NCBI GenBank assembly: GCA_020635905.1
Contig: JACJYV010000002.1
Location: 868,001 to 932,000 of the forward strand
DNA: 64,000 nt
Direction: 5' to 3'
Origin: Bacteroidia bacterium
GTDB taxonomy: Bacteria > Bacteroidota > Bacteroidia > J057 > JADKCL01
Below, piece by piece: positions 17,238 through 24,711 of the stretch (position 1 is the first letter of the stretch; each line of letters begins with the position of its first letter). The position numbers were made by a program, and so were the translations under genes. The notes below the pieces were generated by a model. It did not search any database, was not told where the DNA came from, and worked only from the letters and a program-made list of their open reading frames with translations.

Positions 17238-19544
17238 CTATTTCACCGGCTCAGATCCCATTTCAAGCACCAGTTCACCCCCTTTGGTAATTTCGGAATG
17301 GTAGAGAAAGTAACGGTCCAGCTTTTTCTGGTTGAGGGTGAGGCTTTGGATATAAATGTTTTTTTCAGAATTGTTTTTGACCCGGATGGTGAAAGTGCCG
17401 CCCGGGTAGTATCTGGAATTGAGGTGAAGGGTAATTTTGTCGAAAATGGGACTGCCAATCTGATACACCGGGTCGTCGGTGACCCCGCCGTCCAATTGAA
17501 AAAGGCCGATCTTGTAAAGTACGGCCAGGCTGCCCATCAGACCCTGGTCCTCGTCGCCGCTGTAGCCCGTCTCGGGCGATAGCCCCGACCAAACGCTGCG
17601 CACCACTTTGCGCGACCAGTACTGGGTGAGCCAGGGCGCTCCCACTTCGTTGAAAATAAAAGCCGTGTGGATGGAGGGTTGGTTACCGTAATTGATGGGA
17701 ATGCGGCGGGCCTCCTTTTCCTCCTCTTCGGCATGGGAATCGCCTGCGGTAAATCCCTCTTTTTCAGCCTCACGGAAGGCCTGGTCCAGGCGTTCGATCA
17801 GTTTTTCCCTGCCACCCATCAATTCCGCCAGTCCGGCAAAATCGTGGGGCACAAACCAGGTAGCCTGCGCAGCATTCGATTCCACAAAGCCATTTTTGTA
17901 TTGCAGGGGATCGAAATTATCTTTCCACTCTCCCTTCTCATCTTTGGGGCGGATGTAACCCGTTTCTGGATCGTACAGATTGCGGTAGTTTTGGGAACGT
18001 TTGATGAAAGTGTCGTAATCAGCAGTTTTGCCCAGCTTTTTTGCCAGTTGAGCCAGACAATAATCCTGGTAGGCATACTCCAGGGTTTGTCCTGCGCCCT
18101 GTTTGTGCACGGCCAGGTTCAGCCGCTCAAGGGGGTAGGGCACGTAGCCTTTTTCGAGGTAAAATTCGATTCCTCCTGCCTTGGCCGACTCGTGCTCGTA
18201 GCCCGCCTTGCCCATCATTCCGCCGGGTAAATGGTTTTTCTTCAAACCAGCATAGGCTGTTTCAATGTCAAAATCACGAATTCCCTTCATGTAAGCCGAC
18301 ACAATAAAAGGAGTGGTGCTTGCCCCGGTCATGACGTGGGTGTAATTGCCGCCCGAAGGCCCTCGGGGAATGAGGCCGCCGTCTTTATAGTAGGTGAGCA
18401 GGGAATTACAAAAACTGCTGGTCACTTCCGGATAAGCCAGGTGCCAGAGGGTATTGAGGGTCCATTGGGCACCCCAGAAAGAATCTGAGTTGTGGTGGGT
18501 AAACTTAGGTTTGCCGTCCGGGCCCAGGGGCAACTGGCGGGCAACGGGCGATTTGCCGGTGTTGTCGATGTAGTGCCCGTCCGCATCGCTGACGATGCGG
18601 CGGCCCTGCAGGGCATGCCAAAGGTCGGTATAAAACCGCCTGCGGTCGGTTTCTGTGCCCCCTTCGACCTCAATACGACCTAAAAGGTCGTTCCATTCTG
18701 CCTTTGATTCCTCCACCACCCGGTCAAAATCCCAATGGGGCAACTCGGTCTGCATATTTTTCTTTGCTTCCTCCGTGCTCACATAGGAGATAGCCAGTTT
18801 CACCCGCAACACTTTGGGATCCCCGACCGGAAAATGAAAATAAGCACCCGCATTACTGCCTTTGACTTCTCGTTTGGCTTCCTGGTAATTGGAACTGCGG
18901 TACACATCCATGCCGTGAATGCCCTGGTCGAATTGCAGGTGAAAATAAACAGTGACCGGTTTGGGGCGGCGGTTGGTATTCTTCATCGTGACCTGTCCGC
19001 ACATCTCCATGTTATTGAGGTATTTGATCTCGGCGTAGCCCATTCCGCTCGGCCCCAGCCGTGAACCCAGATCCATGAGCAATCCTTTGTTGATCGCAGG
19101 ATATTGTATCCGGTAAAAACCCACCCTTGGAGTCGAAGTGAGTTCCACCCCGATCCCCCATTTTTCGAGGTAGAGTTTGTGGTAACCGGGTTGGATGACT
19201 TCTTTTTCGTGGGTAAAATCGGAGGAATAATCGCTGGTATATTTGCTGATATGCTCGTTGAATGGCAGGGGCATGAGGCTGATGCCGCTCATTTGCCAGG
19301 CGTGAATGTGGCTGAAGCAGCGTACAGTGGGGGTATTATAGCGGTAACCGCTGCCCCAGGAGCCAAAGCGGTCGGTATCCGGACTGAGGTTGACCATGCC
19401 AAAGGGGCGACTGGCCGAGGCGAAGAAAAACCAGCGGCTGTTGGCCGCATCCAGGGCGGGATAGACCAGGTCGGCCGGGCTGGTTTGGGCTGGCAGCAGG
19501 CCTGAGAATAGCAGCAGGATTAGCAACAGGGAGCGGAGGGTCAT
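17238..19544 (-). CDS. GH92 family alpha-mannosidase-like glycoside hydrolase
   Basis: A 768-aa exported enzyme of glycoside hydrolase family 92, which are calcium-dependent exo-alpha-mannosidases acting on glycoprotein or yeast glycans. The signal peptide is LLLILLLFSGLLPAQ. The N-terminal domain begins with the family opening DLVYPALDAANSRWFFFASA, then DTDRFGSWGSGYRYN and FSHIHAWQMSGI. The (alpha/alpha)6 catalytic part has YTDLWHALQGRR near residue 308 and a SFWGAQWTLNTLWHLAYP block near 357. The late GYSGDEDQGLMGSLAVLYKI near 675 corresponds to the catalytic-Asp region. No SusC/SusD or sugar regulator is adjacent, so it is not in an obvious polysaccharide utilisation locus. Linkage specificity is not determinable. 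Confidence 0.88.
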   Translation of the reverse strand: MTLRSLLLILLLFSGLLPAQTSPADLVYPALDAANSRWFFFASASRPFGMVNLSPDTDRFGSWGSGYRYNTPTVRCFSHIHAWQMSGISLMPLPFNEHISKYTSDYSSDFTHEKEVIQPGYHKLYLEKWGIGVELTSTPRVGFYRIQYPAINKGLLMDLGSRLGPSGMGYAEIKYLNNMEMCGQVTMKNTNRRPKPVTVYFHLQFDQGIHGMDVYRSSNYQEAKREVKGSNAGAYFHFPVGDPKVLRVKLAISYVSTEEAKKNMQTELPHWDFDRVVEESKAEWNDLLGRIEVEGGTETDRRRFYTDLWHALQGRRIVSDADGHYIDNTGKSPVARQLPLGPDGKPKFTHHNSDSFWGAQWTLNTLWHLAYPEVTSSFCNSLLTYYKDGGLIPRGPSGGNYTHVMTGASTTPFIVSAYMKGIRDFDIETAYAGLKKNHLPGGMMGKAGYEHESAKAGGIEFYLEKGYVPYPLERLNLAVHKQGAGQTLEYAYQDYCLAQLAKKLGKTADYDTFIKRSQNYRNLYDPETGYIRPKDEKGEWKDNFDPLQYKNGFVESNAAQATWFVPHDFAGLAELMGGREKLIERLDQAFREAEKEGFTAGDSHAEEEEKEARRIPINYGNQPSIHTAFIFNEVGAPWLTQYWSRKVVRSVWSGLSPETGYSGDEDQGLMGSLAVLYKIGLFQLDGGVTDDPVYQIGSPIFDKITLHLNSRYYPGGTFTIRVKNNSEKNIYIQSLTLNQKKLDRYFLYHSEITKGGELVLEMGSEPVK

Positions 19545-19631
19545 GGAGTGAATTTAGTGAAATTTGCTGATTGGAGTGATTGAGATATGGAGGATGGCAA
19601 AAAAATCCGGCCCGGGAATTGGGCCAAAAAA

Positions 19632-19664
19632 AAAGCCCGGCCCCTTTTGCAGGGACCGGGCTTT
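19632..19664 (-). terminator. Rho-independent terminator after the glycine-rich gene
   Basis: Stem AAAGCCCGG / CCGGGCTTT with further pairing toward the loop, followed on the minus strand by a run of nine T. It lies 24 nt after the glycine-rich gene's stop. Confidence 0.88.
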
Positions 19665-19687
19665 GTGAGAAGCGCAGGAAAAATTCC

Positions 19688-21019
19688 TTACCAGGTGATG
19701 ATGATCTGGCCGTTGCCCGCCTGCACACCTGCAGTGTTGGTCTGGTTGGTTCCGTTGTTGATGGAACCTCCGCCCCCGCCGCCACGGTCGGGTACAACCC
19801 CGATATTGGCGCCTCCGGCTCCGCCGGAGTAACCACCCCCGCCGCCTCCGGCATTACCCCCGGCGCCGCCGCCGCCAAATCCGCCTGAGCCGCCGACCAC
19901 GCAGTTGCCGGATGGGTCGGTGCCGCCGGCACCTCCGTTGATGAAGGCGAAGCCGCCTCCGTCATTGGATACACCGCCATTGCCCAGCAGACCACCGCCA
20001 CCTGAACCCGGCCAGCCGCATCCGCTGCTATTGGGGTTGCCGAGATCGCCACCCAGTCCATTGGCGCCGCCGTTGGCCGCATTGATGGTCTGTCCGGCTG
20101 GAGTCAGCACGGCATCGTGACCGGGGATGGAGTTATTGTGCTCGGCCCCGCCGCCTCCACCTGCAATGATCAGAGGAATGGTATCCAGGCCCACCACAAA
20201 GGAGCCGCCGCCCCCGCCGTAGCCATAATTGACCTGACCTTTTTGTCCGACCAGTATGAGCAGGGTGTCGCCTCCGCTGAGGGCAAAGTCACCTTTCAGG
20301 TAGGCGCCTTTGCCCCCCTGATTGGTTCCTGCTGTGGGGCCGCCGCCTTCTGCTCCCCAGGCCTCAATCGTCACCATGCCACCCCCGGCACAGGGGGGTA
20401 CAATAAAGGTATCGATCTTGCCGGTGTAGGTGAAAGTCATGGTGCCGGAAGTTCCGATTCCGTTGGTGTCAACCATCACGGTGTCCATGCCCGAGCAACC
20501 AATGGAATCGGTTACGGTGAGCACATACCAGCCGCTGCCCGAAAGGGTCAGATCCGGATTGGCAACCGTGGAATCTGAAAGACCGGTTCCCGGACTCCAG
20601 AGGTAAGTATAAGGAGAGGTGCCACCCCATGCCGCCGGGCTTCCGCCCAGGGTGACCGTGTTGCCAAAGCAGCTTGCCTGGTCGGCGCCTGCGTCGGCAA
20701 TCACCAGGGAGTCCACCCATACATAGCTCACATCTGACCAAACGGTATCGCAGGAGCCTTCGGTAATGGCTGCCCGGTACCAGGCGCTCTGGGTGGGGAT
20801 CAGACAAAAGGTATCCTGGGTGGCTCCGGCGGAGTTGGTCCAGGTGGTGCTGTCGGTGGACCACTGCCACTGAATGTCGCCGCGTACTGCGGGCAGGGTG
20901 AGGCATACTTTTTCACCCCAACAAACGCTGGTTTGGGCGCTGGCAACTTGCCAGGACCCACTCAGGACCAGCAGAAATGCAATGATGCTGAATATCTTTT
21001 TCATGTTGCGGGCCCTCAT
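19688..21019 (-). CDS. Secreted protein with Ig/PKD-like repeats and an ALK-type glycine-rich domain
   Basis: A 443-aa exported protein: signal peptide (MKKIFSIIAFLLVLSGSWQ, cleavage near ASAQ), two Ig/PKD-like beta domains (about 28-185), then a ~240-residue glycine-rich region. That region begins VTIEAWGAEGGGPTAGTNQG and includes GDTLLILVGQKGQ and IPLIIAGGGGGAEHNN. It resembles the glycine-rich domain of ALK/LTK receptors and its bacterial relatives. The start used here makes an ATGA overlap with the upstream T9SS cargo gene; a second ATG at 21004 is equally good for the signal peptide. It has no T9SS tail of its own although its partner does. A strong terminator follows. Function is unknown; adhesive or matrix roles are plausible. 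Confidence 0.8.
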   Translation of the reverse strand: MRARNMKKIFSIIAFLLVLSGSWQVASAQTSVCWGEKVCLTLPAVRGDIQWQWSTDSTTWTNSAGATQDTFCLIPTQSAWYRAAITEGSCDTVWSDVSYVWVDSLVIADAGADQASCFGNTVTLGGSPAAWGGTSPYTYLWSPGTGLSDSTVANPDLTLSGSGWYVLTVTDSIGCSGMDTVMVDTNGIGTSGTMTFTYTGKIDTFIVPPCAGGGMVTIEAWGAEGGGPTAGTNQGGKGAYLKGDFALSGGDTLLILVGQKGQVNYGYGGGGGSFVVGLDTIPLIIAGGGGGAEHNNSIPGHDAVLTPAGQTINAANGGANGLGGDLGNPNSSGCGWPGSGGGGLLGNGGVSNDGGGFAFINGGAGGTDPSGNCVVGGSGGFGGGGAGGNAGGGGGGYSGGAGGANIGVVPDRGGGGGGSINNGTNQTNTAGVQAGNGQIIITW

Positions 21020-21645
21020 TTTTGTACTGACATTTTACGAACAAACTGATGCTCGCCCACCAGGAAGTGAACCTGGTAGATTCCACCGCTGAGCAGGGGA
21101 AGTGCAAATTCTTCTTCCATGCGTCCCTGCACAGCTTTCACGGTGCGCTCTTCGATCACCTGGCCCTGGAGGTTGGTGATTTTGAGGGTCAGGTCGCCCG
21201 TGGGAAATTCTCCTGCCGCCACCGCCCGGAAATTGCCGGAGTTGGGGTTGGGGAAAATGGTAAACTCAATCGGGAGTTTGGGATCGGGCAGGCCCACACA
21301 GGTATCCACCGTGACCATGACCGTATCTGAAGCGGTGCAGTTTTTGGCATCAGTCACTGTCACGATGTAGTTGCCGGAAACGGTGGGATGGACGGTCGGA
21401 CCAGCCAGGCTGGGATCGTTGATCGAGTCGCCGGTCCAGGCGTAGGTGTAGGTGGGTGAACCACCCGATGCAGTTGGGCTGCCGCCGAGATCGGCGGTCA
21501 TCCAGGGACAAATGGTTTGGTCAAATCCGGCGTTGGCCACCAGGGCCGGCGCCTGAGTTACCCCTACACTGATGTAGGTTTGGGCATTTCCCCAGAGGGA
21601 GAGGAAGCAAAAGCAACAAAGAGGAATTAGTAATTTTAGTCTCAT
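21016..21645 (-). CDS. Small Ig/PKD-like protein with type A T9SS sorting domain
   Basis: A 209-aa secreted protein. The signal peptide is RLKLLIPLCCFCFLSLWGNAQ. One SprB/PKD-like domain follows (about 35-110, ADLGGSPTASGGSPTYTYAW, VSGNYIVTVTDAKNC). The tail FTIFPNPNSGNFRAVAAG then LTLKITNLQGQVIEER then LLSGGIYQVHFLVG is a type A T9SS signal. The ATG at 21645 is chosen over one eight codons upstream because the latter lies almost on top of the promoter. It shares near-identical beta-domain phrases (AD.GG.PTASGG / VTLGGSPAAWGG) with the next gene, pointing to duplication and a joint surface role. Confidence 0.85.
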   Translation of the reverse strand: MRLKLLIPLCCFCFLSLWGNAQTYISVGVTQAPALVANAGFDQTICPWMTADLGGSPTASGGSPTYTYAWTGDSINDPSLAGPTVHPTVSGNYIVTVTDAKNCTASDTVMVTVDTCVGLPDPKLPIEFTIFPNPNSGNFRAVAAGEFPTGDLTLKITNLQGQVIEERTVKAVQGRMEEEFALPLLSGGIYQVHFLVGEHQFVRKMSVQK

Positions 21646-21673
21646 ACAAATGATTAAAGGGATATACATTGAA

Positions 21674-21681
21674 CAAAGTTA
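21674..21681 (-). promoter_or_regulatory. Bacteroidota -7 element (TAACTTTG) for the T9SS cargo/glycine-rich operon
   Basis: Exact TAnnTTTG match on the minus strand, 28 nt before the chosen ATG of the first gene. Confidence 0.5.
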
Positions 21682-21849
21682 CATTTTTTTTCGGGGCCTC
21701 TTTCCCCCTCTGGAATAAATTTATATAAAGTATTAATCCCCTATTGCATGGTTTGAAGGGAGTATCTGCACCTCTTTTTAGTATGCATGCATAACATTTT
21801 CGGGTGTAATGCGTACCATCCATATCATTTCACAAAACCTGAAAATCTT

Positions 21850-22125
21850 ATGGAAACAAGAAGTTTATCATCCAACACCTCTGCCTGGAATTTTTTGGTC
21901 TGGGCTGGATTTGTAATTTCTTTTGCAGCGACTATGATCGGCTTGATTGCTGCCCCGTTATTAATTTGGGTGAAAGCATTTCTGGGAATGGGCATTGTAT
22001 TTATTACCGTTTCCTGCTTCAGTCTGGCCAAAACTCTGCGCGACGGCCACGAACAGAAGCGCTGGGTAAACCGCATCAACGAAGCCAGGACTGAAAAACT
22101 GCTGACAGAAGTTCGGGAGTCCTAA
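21850..22125 (+). CDS. YiaA/YiaB family two-helix inner-membrane protein
   Basis: A 91-aa integral membrane protein with two hydrophobic helices, NFLVWAGFVISFAATMIGLI and LLIWVKAFLGMGIVFITVSC, followed by a charged tail (LAKTLRDGHEQKRWVNRI). This spacing and the terminal charged motif match the YiaA/B two-helix domain family, whose molecular function is not known. The ATG at 21850 is preferred over one 21 codons upstream because the domain starts just after it. Repeats begin immediately downstream of the stop. Confidence 0.75.
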   Translation: METRSLSSNTSAWNFLVWAGFVISFAATMIGLIAAPLLIWVKAFLGMGIVFITVSCFSLAKTLRDGHEQKRWVNRINEARTEKLLTEVRES

Positions 22126-22127
22126 AA

Positions 22128-22170
22128 CTAACTTTTGAAGTTTGTCAAAGGGGTTGGCAAGATTGGCAAA
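22128..22170 (+). repeat. Direct repeat A, copy 1
   Basis: CTAACTTTTGAAGTTTGTCA, then GGGTTGGCAAGATTGGCAA. It recurs at 22481-22523 with few differences. Confidence 0.7.
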
Positions 22171-22275
22171 AAAGACCACTGAGATCTCGAAGCAAAAAGA
22201 AACCACCGAGATCACGGAGATTTTGGTTTTCCGCCGGGATGGGCACTGAACGGGGGAGGACACAGAGGCAACCGT

Positions 22276-22392
22276 ATCAATGAGCATTGAAAAATTGGTG
22301 GGTTTTAACCCGCCAATTCAAAATTCCTTCGTTTCTCATGACCATGCAGGATAAATGAATTAATCCATAGGGGTGGGTTTTAACCCGCCCCT
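22276..22392 (+). repeat. Double-palindrome repeat C, copy 1
   Basis: Two palindromes, AATTGGTGGGTTTTAACC.. (22293-22318) and AGGGGTGGGTTTTAACC.. (22369-22392), are joined by a ~50-bp spacer. The same composite recurs in the same order and orientation at 23213-23320, on the other side of the lipoprotein gene. Confidence 0.75.
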
Positions 22393-22480
22393 GCCTTTGG
22401 AGGAGTTTTTGGTTTTCCGCCAGGGTGCGCACGGAATGGGGGAGGGCACAGAGGTTGTGGGTAATGTTTTAAGCCAGATG

Positions 22481-22523
22481 CTAACTTTTGAAGTTTGTCA
22501 CATGGGTTGGCAGGATTGGCAAT
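22481..22523 (+). repeat. Direct repeat A, copy 2
   Basis: Near-copy of 22128-22170, ending 19 nt before the DKNYY-like lipoprotein start. It may therefore affect that gene's leader. Confidence 0.7.
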
Positions 22524-22542
22524 TTCTTCGCAATTTGATTGC

Positions 22543-23205
22543 ATGAAACCTGTTGTTATCCTGCTGACCCTTGGCCTTTTGATTTCCTGCCATTCGGGTA
22601 ATACCCCTTCTGAATCTGATTCCCCGGAATACGATGAGGGTGAGCATACAAACACACATGATCCCGCGAACCACCATCCCGGCAAGCGAAAGATGAAATG
22701 TGGTCTCTATGCCGACAGCCTTGGAAATGTTTATTTTCCCATGTGGGACGTCATTTCGGAAAGGTCTGCCGATCAATCGTGGATTGAGGATTCGACCGGG
22801 AAAAGGATTCCTCTGAATAATCTGATCGACACCTTAACTTTTGAGGGGATGGACAATTATTTCCGTGACAAAAACCACATTTACAATTTCTTTCCCATGT
22901 CTGGAGGGGGTACATTTTATATCCTGGATGCGGACCCGGCTACCTTTCAACACCTCGGCTGGGGATTTGGCAAGGATAAAGACCGGGTGTTTTGCAGGGG
23001 AGGCTGGGTTGAAACAGCGGATGCCGCAACTTTTAAAGTAATTCCGGATGAATTTCAAAGTGGAGTTTTTCCCGGACTTGCTTTAGACAAAAACATCATT
23101 TATGATGGAAATGAACCGTATGATCCCAGTTATAGTGGGGATTTGAAGGATGAAAAGGGCCTGAGAAAATGGCTCCAAGCCCGGGGGAGGGATTTGGGCA
23201 ATTGA
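22543..23205 (+). CDS. DKNYY-like lipoprotein
   Basis: A predicted lipoprotein of 220 aa. MKPVVILLTLGLLISC is a signal with lipobox and Cys16, followed by a low-complexity acidic/His linker (SDSPEYDEGEHTNTHD). The body contains the tandem 'D-K-[ND]-x-[IV][FY]' pattern of DKNYY proteins: YFRDKNHIYNFFPMSGGGTF, GFGKDKDRVFCRG and GLALDKNIIYDG. Family function is unknown. The ATG at 22543 is chosen because it gives the lipobox. The gene is boxed in by two copies of repeat C, with a copy of repeat A directly upstream, so the whole unit may have moved or been duplicated. Confidence 0.72.
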   Translation: MKPVVILLTLGLLISCHSGNTPSESDSPEYDEGEHTNTHDPANHHPGKRKMKCGLYADSLGNVYFPMWDVISERSADQSWIEDSTGKRIPLNNLIDTLTFEGMDNYFRDKNHIYNFFPMSGGGTFYILDADPATFQHLGWGFGKDKDRVFCRGGWVETADAATFKVIPDEFQSGVFPGLALDKNIIYDGNEPYDPSYSGDLKDEKGLRKWLQARGRDLGN

Positions 23206-23212
23206 CAAGGAT

Positions 23213-23320
23213 CAATGAAAAATTGGTGGGTTTTAACCCATCAATTCCAATGTTACCCGTCTCAATTGGTCATCCTTTGTTAATGGATCAATCCATAGGG
23301 GTGGGTTTTAACCCGCCCCT
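23213..23320 (+). repeat. Double-palindrome repeat C, copy 2
   Basis: Palindromes at 23221-23246 and 23297-23320 match copy 1, including the flanks ATCAATG and AATCCATAGGGG. It lies between the convergent lipoprotein and DinB-like genes, so it may also serve as a bidirectional 3'-end hairpin. Confidence 0.75.
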
Positions 23321-23356
23321 CCAATTTTCTGCCCGGTTAATAACCAGAAATTCCCC

Positions 23357-23815
23357 TCAATTCCCTTCCAGCACCCTTCTCAGATAATTAATCTGTCCGA
23401 GGTGATAGTTGAGGTGGCCGTAGAGGTGGATCAGAAAATAGCCTGTTTCCATGTTGGGTTTGAACCAGGCACTCAGGTCGAGGGGGTAATTTTCGTCCAG
23501 ATTTGCTGCTTCCAGGCGGGGAATGACCCGACCCAGCATATCGATCACGCCGTCGAGACCGCGCAGCAGATCGGCACGGGGCACACCTTTGGAGGTAAAT
23601 TCTGACTCGCGGTGGCGGATGTAGCCCGTCTGGCCGAGAACCGCGCCCACGAAGTGGCTCAGGTTGCCGGTCACATGCAGGGCCAGATTGCCGGTCGAAT
23701 TGGAGATGGTGCCGCTGGTTTTCCAGAGATTGGATTCATCCTGAAAAGCGTTGATTTCGTCCTTGAGACGGCTGAGATCGCGTTGAAACAGTTGCAAAAG
23801 GTATTGAGTAGTCAT
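23357..23815 (-). CDS. DinB-superfamily four-helix protein
   Basis: A 152-aa soluble protein of the DinB/YfiT-like putative metalloenzyme fold. His residues suitable for metal binding appear at LALHVTGNLSHFVGAVLG near residue 47 and HLYGHLNYHLGQINYLRR near the C-terminus, the usual helix positions. The C-terminal 'HLGQINYLRR' is typical of DUF1572/DinB members in Bacteroidota. Members include thiol transferases acting on bacillithiol or mycothiol, but the substrate here is unknown. It is upstream-adjacent to nothing in operon distance, and a repeat follows its stop. Confidence 0.72.
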   Translation of the reverse strand: MTTQYLLQLFQRDLSRLKDEINAFQDESNLWKTSGTISNSTGNLALHVTGNLSHFVGAVLGQTGYIRHRESEFTSKGVPRADLLRGLDGVIDMLGRVIPRLEAANLDENYPLDLSAWFKPNMETGYFLIHLYGHLNYHLGQINYLRRVLEGN

Positions 23816-23840
23816 GGGAATGGAGTTAAAGAAGTCAAAT

Positions 23841-24539
23841 TTAACGATTCATCATGGATTTGAAAACGGGCGGGACCGGGGTCCCGAAGGTCATTTTTTT
23901 CTTCGAAAAAGGATGGGTAAAAGTGAGGCTGGCCGCATGCAGGGCCAGTCGTTTGAGGCCGGGCGCCTGTCCGCCGTACAGGCGGTCGCCCAACACAGGG
24001 TGCCCCTTCTCAGCAAAATGCACCCGGATCTGGTGCTTGCGTCCTGTATGCAGCTGGATTTCCAGCAGGCTGTTTTGGGCAGATTGCTGGATCACCTGAT
24101 AACCCGTTTTGGCAAATTTGCCTTTAGAAGGATCATTCACAGAGTAAACCTTGTGTACCTGATTTTCCACCAGATAAGAAGTGATTTCCCCTGCTTTGGG
24201 CTCGGGATGGCCCTTGACCACGGCAAAATAGGTCTTTTCAAAATCCCCCCAATTGTCCTGCAGGAAGCGTTTGGCCGCCTCTGTTTTGGCGAAAATCAAC
24301 AGGCCTGAAGTTTCGCGGTCCAGACGGTGCACAATGAAAATGCGGTTGCGGGACTTGGAATTGCCCTTGCGCACATAATTGGTCAGCAGGAAATAGGCGG
24401 TTTGCTCCTTTTCGCGGTCCGTACCCATGGTAAGCAGGCCCTCGGCCTTATTCACCACCAGCAGATCGCGGTCCTCATGCAGGATTTCCAGCCCTTTGGG
24501 CTGGTGTTTTTTGGATGGGCGGGACGGGTTTTCCTCCAT
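23841..24539 (-). CDS. RluA-family RNA pseudouridine synthase
   Basis: The enzyme isomerises uridine to pseudouridine in rRNA or tRNA. From ATG at 24539 it is 232 aa with no S4 domain, so it is a short RluA/RluD-type member. The catalytic motif is HRLDRETSGLLIFAK with the nucleophilic Asp, near residue 73. Supporting blocks are LEILHEDRDLLVVNKAEGLL near residue 17, LLEIQLHTGRKHQIRVHF near 160 and HPVLGDRLYGG near 180. A longer in-frame start 17 codons upstream is possible but adds no conserved sequence. The target base is not determinable. Confidence 0.9.
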   Translation of the reverse strand: MEENPSRPSKKHQPKGLEILHEDRDLLVVNKAEGLLTMGTDREKEQTAYFLLTNYVRKGNSKSRNRIFIVHRLDRETSGLLIFAKTEAAKRFLQDNWGDFEKTYFAVVKGHPEPKAGEITSYLVENQVHKVYSVNDPSKGKFAKTGYQVIQQSAQNSLLEIQLHTGRKHQIRVHFAEKGHPVLGDRLYGGQAPGLKRLALHAASLTFTHPFSKKKMTFGTPVPPVFKSMMNR

Positions 24540-24711
24540 AAAGACCTTGAATTGGAGTTGAAAATTACGGAAAGCGGTGACGAGGTGCAATCTGCCGGGC
24601 CATCCTTTGCGGATTTAGGTCTGATTGCCTGAGATTATTTGCTGAATTTCAATTATTTGTAAAAGTTGTTCCGTTTTTGTAAACTGATTTCTGTTTGAAT
24701 CCAGCACCCTC

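Larger units (their letters stand above)
22126..22542. other. 417-bp intergenic region made almost entirely of repeats
   Basis: No gene. It contains direct-repeat pair A (22128-22170 and 22481-22523), pair B (about 22213-22270 and 22400-22457) and the GGTGGGTTTTAACCC palindromes. Its internal order A-B-C-B-A looks like an expanded repeat cluster. Confidence 0.65.

Noticed and set aside
17238..19544. Polysaccharide utilisation locus around the GH92 gene
   Set aside because: No SusC/SusD pair, sulfatase or sugar regulator adjacent; the nearest TonB receptor is 16 kb away.
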